From positions 1 to 64,000 of the forward strand of contig JAATGJ010000144.1 of the NCBI GenBank assembly GCA_015654695.1: 64,000 nucleotides of DNA, read 5' to 3'. The notes below the pieces were generated by a model. It worked only from the letters and a program-made list of their open reading frames with translations, was not told the origin of the DNA and did not search any database. Made by a program: the position numbers and the translations under genes. This DNA comes from Chitinophagales bacterium (GTDB lineage: Bacteria > Bacteroidota > Bacteroidia > Chitinophagales > Chitinophagaceae). Shown here piece by piece: positions 1 to 9,347 of the stretch. Positions within the stretch are counted from its first letter, which is position 1; the number at the start of each line of letters is the position of its first letter.

Positions 1-102
1 ACTCATAACTCATAACTCAAATCTCAAAACTCATAACTCAAAACTCATAACTCAAAACTCATAACTCAAAACTCATAACTCATAACTCATAACTCATAAC
101 TG
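1..102. repeat. Tandem simple-repeat spacer (ACTCATA/ACTCAAA units)
   Basis: About 100 bases consist almost only of alternating ACTCATA and ACTCAAA-like units. The array runs off the left edge and stops two bases before the murD stop codon. It looks like a non-coding spacer between murD and the next gene of the cluster (ftsW would be expected there from conserved order). Similar short-unit spacers recur at 2896-2992, 6714-6762, 14485-15045 and 45304-45386. Confidence 0.85.
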
Positions 103-103
103 C

Positions 104-1444
104 TTACAAATCTTTCACCGCCTGCTTAAACTGCTTACCCCTGTCTTCATAATTTTTAAACAGATCAAAACTGGCACAGGCCGGGCTTAACAATACCACA
201 TCTCCTTTTGATGAAAAATGAAAGGCAGCGTGTACGGCTTCTAAGGCGCTGCCTGTATTTACAATAGGGCTAATCATATTTCCAAAGGCCTCATGAATTT
301 TCCGGTTATCCGTTCCCAGGCAAATGATTGCTTTTACTTTTTCTTTTACCAGGTCGCTGATCAATGAATAGTCATTTCCTTTATCCACGCCGCCAAGAAT
401 TAAAATTGTTGGCTTTGTCATGGTCTCCAGCGCATACCAGGTGGAGTTTACATTGGTAGCCTTGCTGTCATTGATAAATTCCACTCCCCTGATGGTTGCA
501 ACAGGTTCCATCCGGTGTTCAAGACTTTGAAAATGCCGCACCGCTTCCCTTATATTGACCTTACTTATATCCATAAGGGTAGCGGCTACACAAGCTGCCA
601 TAGTATTGTACTGGTTATGCTTCCCTTTCAAAGCAAAATCAAATACACTCATGGATACAAAGTCCTGTCCTGTTCTGATGTACATGTCTCCGTCTTTAAT
701 AAACGCTCCATTGGGTAGTTCTCTTTTCATACTGATCGGCAGTTGTTTTGATCGGATATTGAATTGGGTTAAATATTTCATGGTTACTTCGTCATCCATA
801 CAGTAAATGAAATGATCACTTTCCTGCTGGTTCTCCGCAACCCGGAATTTGCTGCGGATGTAATTCTCAAAATTGTAATCGTACCTGTCAAGGTGATCTT
901 CAGTAATATTGGTCAGTATGGCGATATCCGGCCTGAATGCTTTGATATCATCCAACTGGAAACTGCTGATCTCGGCTACGTATAATGCTTTCGGATCTTC
1001 TGCCACCTGCCGCGCAAATGAATAACCAATGTTTCCTACCAATGCTGCGTCCCATCCTGCTTCTTTGCAGATGTGAAAGGTCAGCGCTGTGGTAGTGGTT
1101 TTCCCGTTACTGCCGGTGATGGCAATGATCTTACTGTTTCCCCTGAAGCGATAAGCCAGCTCTATCTCGCTGATGATACTGATTCCTTTCGCCCTGATCT
1201 TCTTCACCATTTCATTTTTCTCCGGGATACCCGGGCTTTTCATTACTTCATCAGCGCTGAGAATTTTGTCTTCATCCAACTTACCTTCTTCAAATGCAAT
1301 TCCTGCATTGCGTAACTCGATACGATAATTTTCTTTCAAAGAACTTTCATCCGAAACAAATACGTCATATCCTTTTTGCTTCGCGAGGATGGCGGCGCCA
1401 ACACCGCTTTCCCCTCCACCCAGTATGACAAACCGCTTGTCCAT
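104..1444 (-). CDS. murD: UDP-N-acetylmuramoyl-L-alanine--D-glutamate ligase MurD
   Basis: Cytoplasmic Mur ligase adding D-glutamate to UDP-MurNAc-L-Ala in an ATP-dependent step of peptidoglycan precursor synthesis. The 446-residue length is normal. Visible are an N-terminal Rossmann segment (ILGGGESGVGAA, residues 7-18), the ATP-binding P-loop GSNGKTT at 111-117, the central-domain motif NITEDHLDRYD, and the C-terminal signature FINDSKATN followed by LGGVDKG. It is the last gene seen in the minus-strand division/cell-wall cluster, about 170 bases downstream of mraY. The simple-repeat spacer at 1-102 abuts its stop. Nothing in the frame looks damaged. Confidence 0.96.
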   Translation of the reverse strand: MDKRFVILGGGESGVGAAILAKQKGYDVFVSDESSLKENYRIELRNAGIAFEEGKLDEDKILSADEVMKSPGIPEKNEMVKKIRAKGISIISEIELAYRFRGNSKIIAITGSNGKTTTTALTFHICKEAGWDAALVGNIGYSFARQVAEDPKALYVAEISSFQLDDIKAFRPDIAILTNITEDHLDRYDYNFENYIRSKFRVAENQQESDHFIYCMDDEVTMKYLTQFNIRSKQLPISMKRELPNGAFIKDGDMYIRTGQDFVSMSVFDFALKGKHNQYNTMAACVAATLMDISKVNIREAVRHFQSLEHRMEPVATIRGVEFINDSKATNVNSTWYALETMTKPTILILGGVDKGNDYSLISDLVKEKVKAIICLGTDNRKIHEAFGNMISPIVNTGSALEAVHAAFHFSSKGDVVLLSPACASFDLFKNYEDRGKQFKQAVKDL

Positions 1445-1617
1445 TTTTCACGCCGCTCTTTTTTTGTCAGCCCGTGCGGCACCAGGCTTAGTGTACGGAG
1501 TTTGGTTTTTCAAAAGCATTGGTTTTTTCAATTGCACCACAATTCTTTAAAAATTGGTTCTTTAGTTTCCATCGGGCTTAGAGAATGGTGGTTTTTCAAA
1601 AAAGACTTCCCACAGCA

Positions 1618-2895
1618 TTATCTCAGTTTCAACGTTGCTATACTTAATAAAACACACAACACAGTTACTATCCAGAACCTTGTAACGATCTTCGCTTCAT
1701 GATATCCTTTCTTCTGGTAATGATGATGCAAAGGGCTCATTAAAAAGATCCTTCTGCCAACCCCGTATTTCTTCTTCGTGTATTTGAAATAGCTCACCTG
1801 CATGATCACACTTACATTCTCTACCAAAAACACCCCGCAGAAAATAGGTATCAGTAACTCTTTATGAACTATAATAGCTAATGCCGCAATGATCCCTCCC
1901 AGTGTTAAGCTCCCGGTGTCGCCCATAAAAACCTGTGCGGGATATGAGTTGAACCAAAGGAACCCGATACATGCCCCGATCATCGCCGCAATAAAAATGG
2001 ACAGCTCACCAAGGTTGGGTATATACATGATGTTCAGGTAGTCGGCAAAAACCAGGCTGCCGCTTGCATAGGCAAAAATCCCAAGCAACACGCCGATCAA
2101 TGCCGAGGTTCCCGTCGCCAAACCATCAAGGCCGTCCGTAATATTTGATCCATTTGAAACAGCGGTAATGATAAATATTACGATCAGTATATAAAGAACC
2201 CATGTATAATCTCTCCAGCTTGCCGGCAATAATTTTGAATAATTGAATTCATGATTTTTTACAAAAGGGATAGTGGTGATGGGCACTTTGGTCACCGTAA
2301 AATATTTTGTCCTTCCATTTATTTCCTTGGCAAAAACTGTTGTGTCAGCCGGAGTCGGTGTTCCGATAAACTCTCTCCATATCTTTACATTACTGTTGAA
2401 ATAGAGCGTAGCGCCAACAATAATTCCTAATCCTACCTGCCCTAATATTTTAAACCATCCGGCCAACCCATCCTTATCAGTTTTTTTATATGCGCCTCCT
2501 GCCTGCTGGGCCAGTCTTTTTGCACGCAGCTTTAAATAATCATCTACAAAACCAATTATTCCCAGCCACACTGTACTGATCAGCATCAGCCGGATATACA
2601 CTTTATTCAGGTTCGCTAATAGTAAAGTAGGTATCAGTATCGCCAGGATGATAATAATACCCCCCATCGTGGGTGTTCCCTTCTTGCTTTGCTAACCCGC
2701 TAATCCAAGATCACGTACACCTTCACCCACCTGTTTCTTTCTTAAAAACCATATTATCCTCCGGCCATACAGCATGGAGATCACCAGCGCCAGCAACATA
2801 GCCAGCAGCACACGGAAAGTGATGAATTCGAACAATGCACTTCCCGGAAACTTTATTTCCTGTTCTCTAAACCATTCAAATAAGTGATACAACAT
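1618..2895 (-). pseudogene. mraY: Phospho-MurNAc-pentapeptide translocase MraY, interrupted by an in-frame TAG
   Basis: Integral membrane enzyme that makes lipid I from UDP-MurNAc-pentapeptide and undecaprenyl phosphate. Read through, the frame from ATG 2895 gives about 425 residues, normal for Bacteroidota MraY. It contains [33 protein letters not shown] and [12 protein letters not shown] at 2692-2694 splits it into a 67-residue N-terminal piece ending GLAG and a 349-residue piece starting at the Met of PTMGG. From family memory the position is usually Gln, so one C-to-T change (CAG to TAG) would explain it. The two pieces are in the same frame with no indel. murE, ftsL and tgt in this window stop at TAG, so code reassignment is unlikely. 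A consensus error, a population variant or suppression remain possible; the gene should be essential. Confidence 0.9.
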
Positions 2896-2992
2896 TGTTG
2901 GTTACTGGTTACCGGTTGCTGGTTCCTGGTTTCCCATTTTCCAGCATCCATTTTCAACTTCGACTTTCTTTTTTCTCTTTTAACTCTTAGCT
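2896..2992. repeat. Degenerate GGTTACTGGTT-type spacer between mraY and murE
   Basis: The 97-base spacer begins with several permutations of GGTTACTGGTTACCGGTTGC and then turns pyrimidine rich. The same vocabulary occurs at 55328-55360, upstream of citrate synthase. It has no coding potential. It separates two genes that in many bacteria are nearly contiguous. Confidence 0.6.
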
Positions 2993-4462
2993 CTATCTCT
3001 CTAACATATTAAATACTTCTCTCACTACTTTCTTATCATCAAAATCATATTTTACCCCTTTTATCTCCTGGTACTTCTCATGTCCTTTGCCTGCTATCAG
3101 CACTATATCTTCAGGCTTCGCTAAACTTATCGCTGTCTTTATCGCTTCCTTTCTGTCCGCTATGGAGATATATTTTCTTCTCGCTGCTACAGGCAATCCT
3201 TCTTCCATATCTTTTATGATCTGCAAAGGGTCTTCACTTCTTGGATTATCACTCGTAAATATCACTTTATCGCTATGCTCGCAGGCTGCTTCCGCCATCA
3301 CCGGTCTTTTCGTTTTGTCCCTGTCTCCACCACATCCTACTACTGTTATCACCTTTTCAAATCCTTTCTTCAGTTTTTTGATCGTTGCCAGCACATTCAG
3401 CAAAGCATCCGGTGTATGTGCATAATCTACGATCGCGATCACTTTATCTTTTTTTGATACCATATAGTCAAACCTTCCTTCCGCCCCGGTCAGCACACTC
3501 AGGTTTCGCAATACTTCGTGTTTGTCTTCGCCCATACAAGCCGCCGCTCCATATACCGCCAGCAGGTTGTATGCATTGAACTCACCGATCAACCTGAAAT
3601 GGACTTCGACCGTATTGATATCCATCACCAATCCCGACAAACTGTTTTCAATGATCTTTCCTTTAAAATCCGCCAGTGTCTTCAAACTGTAGAAATACTT
3701 TTTCGCATTTGTATTCTGCAGCATCACCGCTCCCCTTTTATCATCGGCATTGCTAATTGCAAATGCTGATGAGGATAACGAATCAAAAAAAGCTTTCTTC
3801 ACCCGGATATACTCATCAAAAGTTTTATGATAATCCAGGTGATCATGCGTGATGTTGCTAAACAAGCCTCCCGCAAACTGCAACCCGGTGATACGATGTT
3901 GTTGTACCGCATGTGAACTTGATTCCATAAACACATGTGTGCACCCCGCATCCGCCATTTGCTTCAATAATGCATTCAAACTAACGGCATCCGGTGTAGT
4001 ATGCGTAGCAGGCACCACTTTATCACCAATATGATTTTCTACCGTGCTTAACAATCCGCATGTATATCCCAGCGATGTAAAGAGCTTATATAATAATGTT
4101 ACGATTGTCGTTTTCCCATTGGTTCCTGTTACCCCTATGACTTTCATTTTCTCTGACGGCTGGCCATAAAAGTTATGCGCCATATAACCCGCAGCCGCAG
4201 CGCTGTTTTCCACCTGCACATATACCACTCCTTCTTTAGTTGCTGAAGGCATTACTTCGCACACCACAGCGATAGCGCCTGAGCCTGTTGCTTTATCAAT
4301 GAACTGATGACCATCCGCCGCTGCTCCTTTCACCGCCACAAACACGGAACCCGCTTTCACTTTCCTCGAATCAATCTGTATATCCCCTATCTCAACATCA
4401 GTGCTTCCATTCACGGACCTGAGATTCACTTTATATAGTACATCACTCAATAGCACGGTCAA
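2993..4462 (-). CDS. murE: UDP-MurNAc-tripeptide synthetase MurE (meso-diaminopimelate-adding)
   Basis: Cytoplasmic ligase adding the third amino acid to UDP-MurNAc-L-Ala-D-Glu. At 489 residues it is full length. The N-terminal uridine-binding domain contains IDSRKVKAGSVFVAVKG (30-46). The ATP-binding P-loop GTNGKTT is at 113-119. The central HDHLDYH motif and the C-terminal DNPR signature (TSDNPRSEDP) are present. DNPR is the known marker for meso-diaminopimelate specificity, so the wall is inferred to be DAP-type. It lies 20 bases downstream of ftsI, and its stop codon is TAG. Confidence 0.96.
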   Translation of the reverse strand: MTVLLSDVLYKVNLRSVNGSTDVEIGDIQIDSRKVKAGSVFVAVKGAAADGHQFIDKATGSGAIAVVCEVMPSATKEGVVYVQVENSAAAAGYMAHNFYGQPSEKMKVIGVTGTNGKTTIVTLLYKLFTSLGYTCGLLSTVENHIGDKVVPATHTTPDAVSLNALLKQMADAGCTHVFMESSSHAVQQHRITGLQFAGGLFSNITHDHLDYHKTFDEYIRVKKAFFDSLSSSAFAISNADDKRGAVMLQNTNAKKYFYSLKTLADFKGKIIENSLSGLVMDINTVEVHFRLIGEFNAYNLLAVYGAAACMGEDKHEVLRNLSVLTGAEGRFDYMVSKKDKVIAIVDYAHTPDALLNVLATIKKLKKGFEKVITVVGCGGDRDKTKRPVMAEAACEHSDKVIFTSDNPRSEDPLQIIKDMEEGLPVAARRKYISIADRKEAIKTAISLAKPEDIVLIAGKGHEKYQEIKGVKYDFDDKKVVREVFNMLER

Positions 4463-4482
4463 TCATTAAACTTTTAAACTTC

Positions 4483-6618
4483 TTAAACTCTGCTTAACTC
4501 CAGCATGACAGTTATTCCTTTTGCAAGACTTGTTCCCGGCACTACTGACTGTGTTACAATTTTCCCCCTTCCCTTTACTGTTACTTTCAATCCCATATTC
4601 TCCAGTAAGTACAAAGCATCTTTCAATCCCATACCCTTTACATTCGGCATTACCTGTTGTCTCACTGAATTCATCCGCATGACCGGATGGTAATTACTTG
4701 CATATACATTACTCCATTCATTTTGCTGCACAGAATCTGAATACGAAACATCCAGGGTTTTATATACGTTCTTAATATCGTTTGTATTACCCGCATAGAA
4801 ATAAGCAGAGCTATCGGTCTTTATCGCATACATGCCCGGATCTTTCTTTTGTACATACATCGCATATATTTTTGTGGCTACTTCCCTGAATACCGGTCCC
4901 GCCAGCGTACCACCATAGTGAACAGCCGCATGAGGTTTTGATCTTATTACCACGATGCAGGAGTATTGCGGATCGTTTGCCGGAAAGTATCCAACGAATG
5001 ATGCCTGGTACACCCCGTCATAGTATTTAATATTTCCATCCGCCACGTGGGCCGTTCCTGTTTTTCCGGCTATCGCAAATGGCATGTCTTTGAATGCAAG
5101 TTTACCGGTACCCTCAGTGATCACAGCTTCCATACTTTGTTTCGCCTCGTCTATAATGGAAGATTTACAAATATTGTCATCTAATATAGTGGGTAAAAAT
5201 TGCTTTAGCATGATCCCATTGTTCTGAATACTGTTCACGAGATAAGGTTTCATCATCTTACCATTATTAGCGATAGCATTATATAATGTAAGCGTATGTA
5301 AGGGGCTCACCTGGATCGCATATCCAAAACTCATCGTGATCATATTCATTAAACCACCACTCTTCTTTTCCAATGGCGCCATTTGTGGCGACGGAATATT
5401 GGAAAGATCAATGGGTGAGCGGGTATCCATGTGAAACCGGTGCAGGTATTTTTTAAAAGCAGCGGGATCATCTCCAAATGCCTTATACGCCAGCTTGCTC
5501 ATGCCTACATTAGAGCTGTGTGCGAAACATTCTTTCACGGTCATTACAGATTTCGGTGCCCGTTCAGCATCATTTACGTTTCTTGGGCCAACTACCATCT
5601 GGCCTGCACTGCCCACTTCCACCAGGTCATCCAGTTTAGATGTTCCTTTATCCAGTATTGATAAAAGTGTAACCAGCTTAATAGTAGAACCGGGCTCCGT
5701 AACACGCAACGCATAATTATCATCTTCCCAGTAGCTGCCATCCGGTCTGCGACCAAGATTTGCCATCGCTTTTATCTTGCCGGTTTTTGTTTCCATTACA
5801 ATACAGGTTCCATAAAGCGATTCACTTTTCACCATCATCTTCAGCAAAGCATTTTCGGCAATGTCCTGCATGTTTACATCCAGCGTAGTAAAAACATCTT
5901 TACCATTTTCCGGTTCTACCTGGAAACCTTCCACCGGAACTGCACCACCAGCAATGAACCGCACAAGGCGTTGACCTTTCTGACCACTGAGCAAACTGTC
6001 ATAACTTTTTTCCAACCCAACATTTTGCTTCTTCAGTTTTCCATTGCTGGCGATGTGTTCCCTCGATAGACCGATCGTCCTGTTAGCAAGCAATCCGAAT
6101 GGAGATAATCTTTTACTGTTCACTTCCACTATCACACCGCTTTTGTTCTTTCCAAGTTTTACAAGCGGGAATGACCTGAACGTTTTATACTCATCAAATG
6201 ATAATTTCTTCTTTAATGAATAATAACGGTTCCTGCTTTTATACGCCAGTTGCAGTTCCTTCTTATACTGTGCAGGACTCTTATCTTCAAAATAATCAGC
6301 CATCGCGATAGCAAAAGAATCTACATTGGCTTTAAATATCTTTCCCTCTTTAAGCCGTAAACCTTCTGCCAGGAAATCAATGTATATATCAAATTGAGGG
6401 AGTGAAGTGCTCAGCATCTGGCCGTCTTCACTATATATGGTACCACGGTCAGCATCCAGTTCTACGATCCGCTGGTGCATACTGTCGCTCATGCTGCGCC
6501 AGTAATTGCCCTGGAAACGTTGTATATAAAAGGCCTTACCAAGTATCAGCAGGCTAAGTGCTGCTATACCGATAAAACTGAGATATACTCTCCATAATAT
6601 GTCACGCCTGATTTCCAA
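4483..6618 (-). CDS. ftsI: Division-specific peptidoglycan transpeptidase FtsI/PBP3 with C-terminal PASTA domain
   Basis: Class B penicillin-binding protein that crosslinks septal peptidoglycan. The 711-residue protein has an N-terminal membrane anchor (about residues 11-30) and a dimerisation/pedestal region. The transpeptidase domain has catalytic STIK at 311-314 (Ser311), SSN at 368-370 and KTGT at 519-522. A PASTA-like module follows at about 650-711 (VMPNVKGMGLKDALYLLENM). It sits between ftsL and murE in the canonical order. Carrying PASTA on FtsI is usual in Bacteroidota and not in the E. coli protein. Confidence 0.95.
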   Translation of the reverse strand: MEIRRDILWRVYLSFIGIAALSLLILGKAFYIQRFQGNYWRSMSDSMHQRIVELDADRGTIYSEDGQMLSTSLPQFDIYIDFLAEGLRLKEGKIFKANVDSFAIAMADYFEDKSPAQYKKELQLAYKSRNRYYSLKKKLSFDEYKTFRSFPLVKLGKNKSGVIVEVNSKRLSPFGLLANRTIGLSREHIASNGKLKKQNVGLEKSYDSLLSGQKGQRLVRFIAGGAVPVEGFQVEPENGKDVFTTLDVNMQDIAENALLKMMVKSESLYGTCIVMETKTGKIKAMANLGRRPDGSYWEDDNYALRVTEPGSTIKLVTLLSILDKGTSKLDDLVEVGSAGQMVVGPRNVNDAERAPKSVMTVKECFAHSSNVGMSKLAYKAFGDDPAAFKKYLHRFHMDTRSPIDLSNIPSPQMAPLEKKSGGLMNMITMSFGYAIQVSPLHTLTLYNAIANNGKMMKPYLVNSIQNNGIMLKQFLPTILDDNICKSSIIDEAKQSMEAVITEGTGKLAFKDMPFAIAGKTGTAHVADGNIKYYDGVYQASFVGYFPANDPQYSCIVVIRSKPHAAVHYGGTLAGPVFREVATKIYAMYVQKKDPGMYAIKTDSSAYFYAGNTNDIKNVYKTLDVSYSDSVQQNEWSNVYASNYHPVMRMNSVRQQVMPNVKGMGLKDALYLLENMGLKVTVKGRGKIVTQSVVPGTSLAKGITVMLELSRV

Positions 6619-6713
6619 TGCCTGCTTGTAGTTGGTTATATTTAATTGCCGTCGTTCTTTTTTTGGTCATCTGGCCTCATCCCTGGTAAGCCTCCTCCCC
6701 CGGAGCAGATTTC

Positions 6714-6762
6714 ATTCACTACTCACCATTCACTATTCTCCTCCACCATTTTCATTCACCAC
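6714..6762. repeat. ATTCACTACTCACCATTCAC-type spacer overlapping the 3' end of ftsL
   Basis: Variants of ATTCACTACTCACCATTCAC and TTTTCATTCACCACTG run across the ftsI-ftsL gap and into the last codons of ftsL. They supply its TAG stop (6733-6735) and its Asn/Gly-rich tail. The reverse complement of the same motif appears at 45304-45386 between rsmG and a glycosyltransferase gene, so this is a dispersed spacer family. Confidence 0.6.
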
Positions 6763-7083
6763 TGTATCTCTTAATACTATCGGCGATGCGGTCAGTTCTT
6801 TTAGTCCCAGTGGTTCTACTGCTTTAGCCAGTTCGCTTTGTTTACTGCGAAACATCACTTCACTTTTCACCATTTTATATTCGTATTGTAATTCTTTTAC
6901 TTCCCTGGCCGTGCGGTTGATACTGCGGATCGTTTTATCAGCATAATGGCCATTGTATATATATATTACCGCCAGTAATGCCAGGAACAGGAAGAAGGGT
7001 AGCTGTTTTACGAGGGATTGATAATTCAACCAGCGTTTCCAATCTGAACGGGGTTCTTTTTCTTTTACCAATTGATCTTCCAT
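6733..7083 (-). CDS. ftsL: FtsL-like cell division membrane protein
   Basis: A 116-residue bitopic protein: basic cytoplasmic N-terminus, one membrane segment at about residues 29-46 (LPFFLFLALLAVIYIYN), then a periplasmic helical region (REVKELQYEYKMVKSEVMF) of coiled-coil character. This topology and the position between rsmH and ftsI identify it as the FtsL/DUF FtsL-like component, which works with FtsQ/FtsB and FtsI/FtsW at the septum. Sequence similarity alone would be weak; context is decisive. The C-terminal VNENGGGE tail is encoded by spacer-repeat sequence and is probably not functionally constrained. Confidence 0.85.
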   Translation of the reverse strand: MEDQLVKEKEPRSDWKRWLNYQSLVKQLPFFLFLALLAVIYIYNGHYADKTIRSINRTAREVKELQYEYKMVKSEVMFRSKQSELAKAVEPLGLKELTASPIVLRDTVVNENGGGE

Positions 7084-7170
7084 AAAAAATGAGTGTGGAT
7101 TTTGTTTAAATATTCTTAGGGTCCTTATTGTATGCTAAACAAATAATGATAGCTAACGGGATGCAACAGT

Positions 7171-8145
7171 TCATACCATCATTACTTTCTCCGCTATTCT
7201 CAACTTTGCACTTCTTGCTCTTGGGTTTTCTTTCATTTCTTTCTCTGTGGGCAACAGCGGCTTTTTCGTAATCACGTTTAATTCACTTACCTGTCCATCA
7301 TTGATAAAAGGATTTGTTTCCGGCTCATCAAATGTGCCCCGACGGAAAAAGTTCTTTACCAACCTGTCTTCAAGAGAATGGAACGTAATAATGATCACCC
7401 GGCCTCCGGGACTGAGCAGCTTTGGTGTCTGCTCCAGCATTTCTTTCAATGCACCCAATTCATCATTCACTTCAATGCGCAACGCCTGGAAAACCTGGGC
7501 AAAGTACTTGTTGGGATTTCCTTTCACAATTTCACGGAGAGCATTTTTAAAACCATCAATCGTCTTTAGCGATGCGCTACTGCGAACCTGCACGATCGTT
7601 TTGGCCAGCGTTTTAGAATTCGTCACTTCGCCATACTGCTCAAACAGTTTATGCAATTGCTGTTCACTATACGTATTCACTACATCAAAGGCCGTCAGTG
7701 TTTGACGCTGGTCCATTCGCATATCCATATTGGCATTGAAGCGGGTAGAGAATCCTCTACCTGCTTCATCAAACTGGTGGCTGCTCACCCCCAGATCTGC
7801 CAGGATACCGTCCACAGTATTTATTTTATGCAACCGCAAAAATCTTTGAAGGTGCCGGAAATTATGCGGGACAAAAATTATACGTTCATCATCCGGCAGG
7901 TTATTTTTGGCATCCTCATCCTGGTCAAACACTATCATTCTCCCCTTTGCGCCTAGTTTTTCAAGAATCGCTCTTGAATGTCCACCACCGCCAAATGTAC
8001 AGTCCACATATATGCCATCCATTTTGATCTGCAGGCCGTCAATGACTTCGTTAAGCAGAACCGGTACATGGTATTCAGAAGTTGATTTGGTGGCTGGTTG
8101 GCTGGTTAACTGATTATCCGGCTGTATCGTCTTCTTCTTTTTCAT
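7171..8145 (-). CDS. rsmH: 16S rRNA (cytosine1402-N4)-methyltransferase RsmH (MraW)
   Basis: SAM-dependent methyltransferase acting on C1402 in the decoding region of 16S rRNA. The 324-residue protein starts with a Lys/Gln/Thr-rich 24-residue extension before the conserved EYHVPVLLNEVIDGL. Motif I is VDCTFGGGGHS (47-57). Also visible are ADLGVSSHQFDEAGRGFS, the MDMRMD segment and the C-terminal ITFHSLEDRLVKNFF and NPRARSAKLR motifs. It follows mraZ by 13 bases, and the order mraZ-rsmH-ftsL-ftsI is canonical. Confidence 0.96.
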   Translation of the reverse strand: MKKKKTIQPDNQLTSQPATKSTSEYHVPVLLNEVIDGLQIKMDGIYVDCTFGGGGHSRAILEKLGAKGRMIVFDQDEDAKNNLPDDERIIFVPHNFRHLQRFLRLHKINTVDGILADLGVSSHQFDEAGRGFSTRFNANMDMRMDQRQTLTAFDVVNTYSEQQLHKLFEQYGEVTNSKTLAKTIVQVRSSASLKTIDGFKNALREIVKGNPNKYFAQVFQALRIEVNDELGALKEMLEQTPKLLSPGGRVIIITFHSLEDRLVKNFFRRGTFDEPETNPFINDGQVSELNVITKKPLLPTEKEMKENPRARSAKLRIAEKVMMV

Positions 8146-8158
8146 ACTTGTCAGCCTG

Positions 8159-8629
8159 TCAACTTTTCAACCTGTCAGCATTTTTCACCATCACTTCATC
8201 CGCCAGGTAGCTGTATCTCTCCTGTGAAAATGATTCAAAGAGCTCTTGTTTGTACTTATTACTATCCCAGATTTCTATCTTCTTAATTTTCGCGACCAGG
8301 ACAATATCTTTTCCCAGTCCCGTTTGTTCTTTAAGGTTTGGAGGTATCAGCAACCTGCCCGCAGTATCCGGCTCCACGAATGTGGCGCCGTTCAAAAAGT
8401 AGTTAAGAAACTCTCTCACTTTCGGGTCAAAATCATTCAGCTTGCTGATATCCTCAAAAAGAATATCCCAGTTCTGAATAGGGTACAGATTCAAACATTT
8501 TTCAACCCCCCTGTTGATAACAAAGCGCAGGTTTTCTGCTTCCGGGAGCTGCTTTTTGAAGCCCGCCGGCAGAAGGAAACGACCCTTTGTGTCCAAAGTA
8601 GCCTCGTATTCGCCGAGAAACCTTATCAT
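8159..8629 (-). CDS. mraZ: Transcriptional regulator MraZ
   Basis: First gene of the division/cell-wall cluster. The 156-residue protein contains two SpoVT/AbrB-type swapped-hairpin repeats: one around LGEYEATLDTKGRFLLPAGF (residues 5-24) and one around TFVEPDTAGRLLIPPNLKEQ. MraZ is known to bind DNA upstream of its own operon and to modulate dcw transcription in other bacteria. I did not find convincing TGGGN repeats, the E. coli-type MraZ boxes, in the 260 bases upstream. Confidence 0.94.
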   Translation of the reverse strand: MIRFLGEYEATLDTKGRFLLPAGFKKQLPEAENLRFVINRGVEKCLNLYPIQNWDILFEDISKLNDFDPKVREFLNYFLNGATFVEPDTAGRLLIPPNLKEQTGLGKDIVLVAKIKKIEIWDSNKYKQELFESFSQERYSYLADEVMVKNADRLKS

Positions 8630-8891
8630 TATCAGGTAATTGAATCAATTTTCCATTAATTGCCACAAAATAACACATTTCTCCATTCACAAGACAGTTT
8701 TCTTGGTTTTTCTTTTATCCACACTTATTTTTTGGCTGTATCCCTTAACAGGAAAGGGTTTCATTGGTTGGAGTGAATTGAAGACAAAATTTAGAGTTAA
8801 TTGGCTGTGAATTACGGTGGATAATATGTTAATAAGGCAATTTTTGAGCAAAATGGCGGCTCTGATTTCAGGTTTACAGTTCGTACTTTGT

Positions 8892-9305
8892 ATGATGGCA
8901 ATAGCAGGATATTCAGGAACGCCCCTTATTAAAAAACTTGGTATCACGCAAGATTCAATTGTTTTATTAATAAACCCGCCCGATAATTACTTCGATCTGT
9001 TAGAAAAAGATATCAGCGGTCAGCTTTGTAAGAAGAAGGATACACCCGGCCTCATTCATTTGTTTGTCAAAAACACCCGGGAATTTGAAACTGAAATGCA
9101 AAAGCTAAAATCATATTGCAAAAAGAATCCGACTATTTCGATTTGGGTTTCCTGGTATAAGAAAACAGCAAAGATCCCAACAGACATTACTGAAGATGTA
9201 ATAAGAAACTATGCGCTGAAAAATGACCTGGTTGATGTGAAGGTGTGTGCGGTGAGTGATATATGGAGTGGGTTAAAGTTGGTTGTTCCTGTAGCAAAAC
9301 GGTAG
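8892..9305 (+). CDS. DUF3052 family protein
   Basis: The conserved core begins AIAGYSGTPLIKKLGI, typical of DUF3052, whose function is unknown. The frame is open from 8817. I prefer ATG 8892 (137 residues), because family members start a few residues before the AGYSGTP motif and the upstream 25 residues look like non-coding sequence. The protein is soluble with alternating beta/alpha segments and a WVSWYKK motif. A TACTTTG sequence directly abuts the chosen start, resembling a -7 box placed too close for a leader. The gene is divergent from mraZ and precedes queA by 42 bases. Confidence 0.75.
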   Translation: MMAIAGYSGTPLIKKLGITQDSIVLLINPPDNYFDLLEKDISGQLCKKKDTPGLIHLFVKNTREFETEMQKLKSYCKKNPTISIWVSWYKKTAKIPTDITEDVIRNYALKNDLVDVKVCAVSDIWSGLKLVVPVAKR

Positions 9306-9347
9306 TACTTTCGCTCTTCATCAAATGCGACAGTTGGTCGCAGCAGC

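Noticed and set aside
2692-2694. Stop-codon reassignment (TAG read as Gln) in this organism
   Set aside because: murE, ftsL, tgt and the response regulator at 47820 all end with TAG at family-appropriate positions, so TAG works as a stop.
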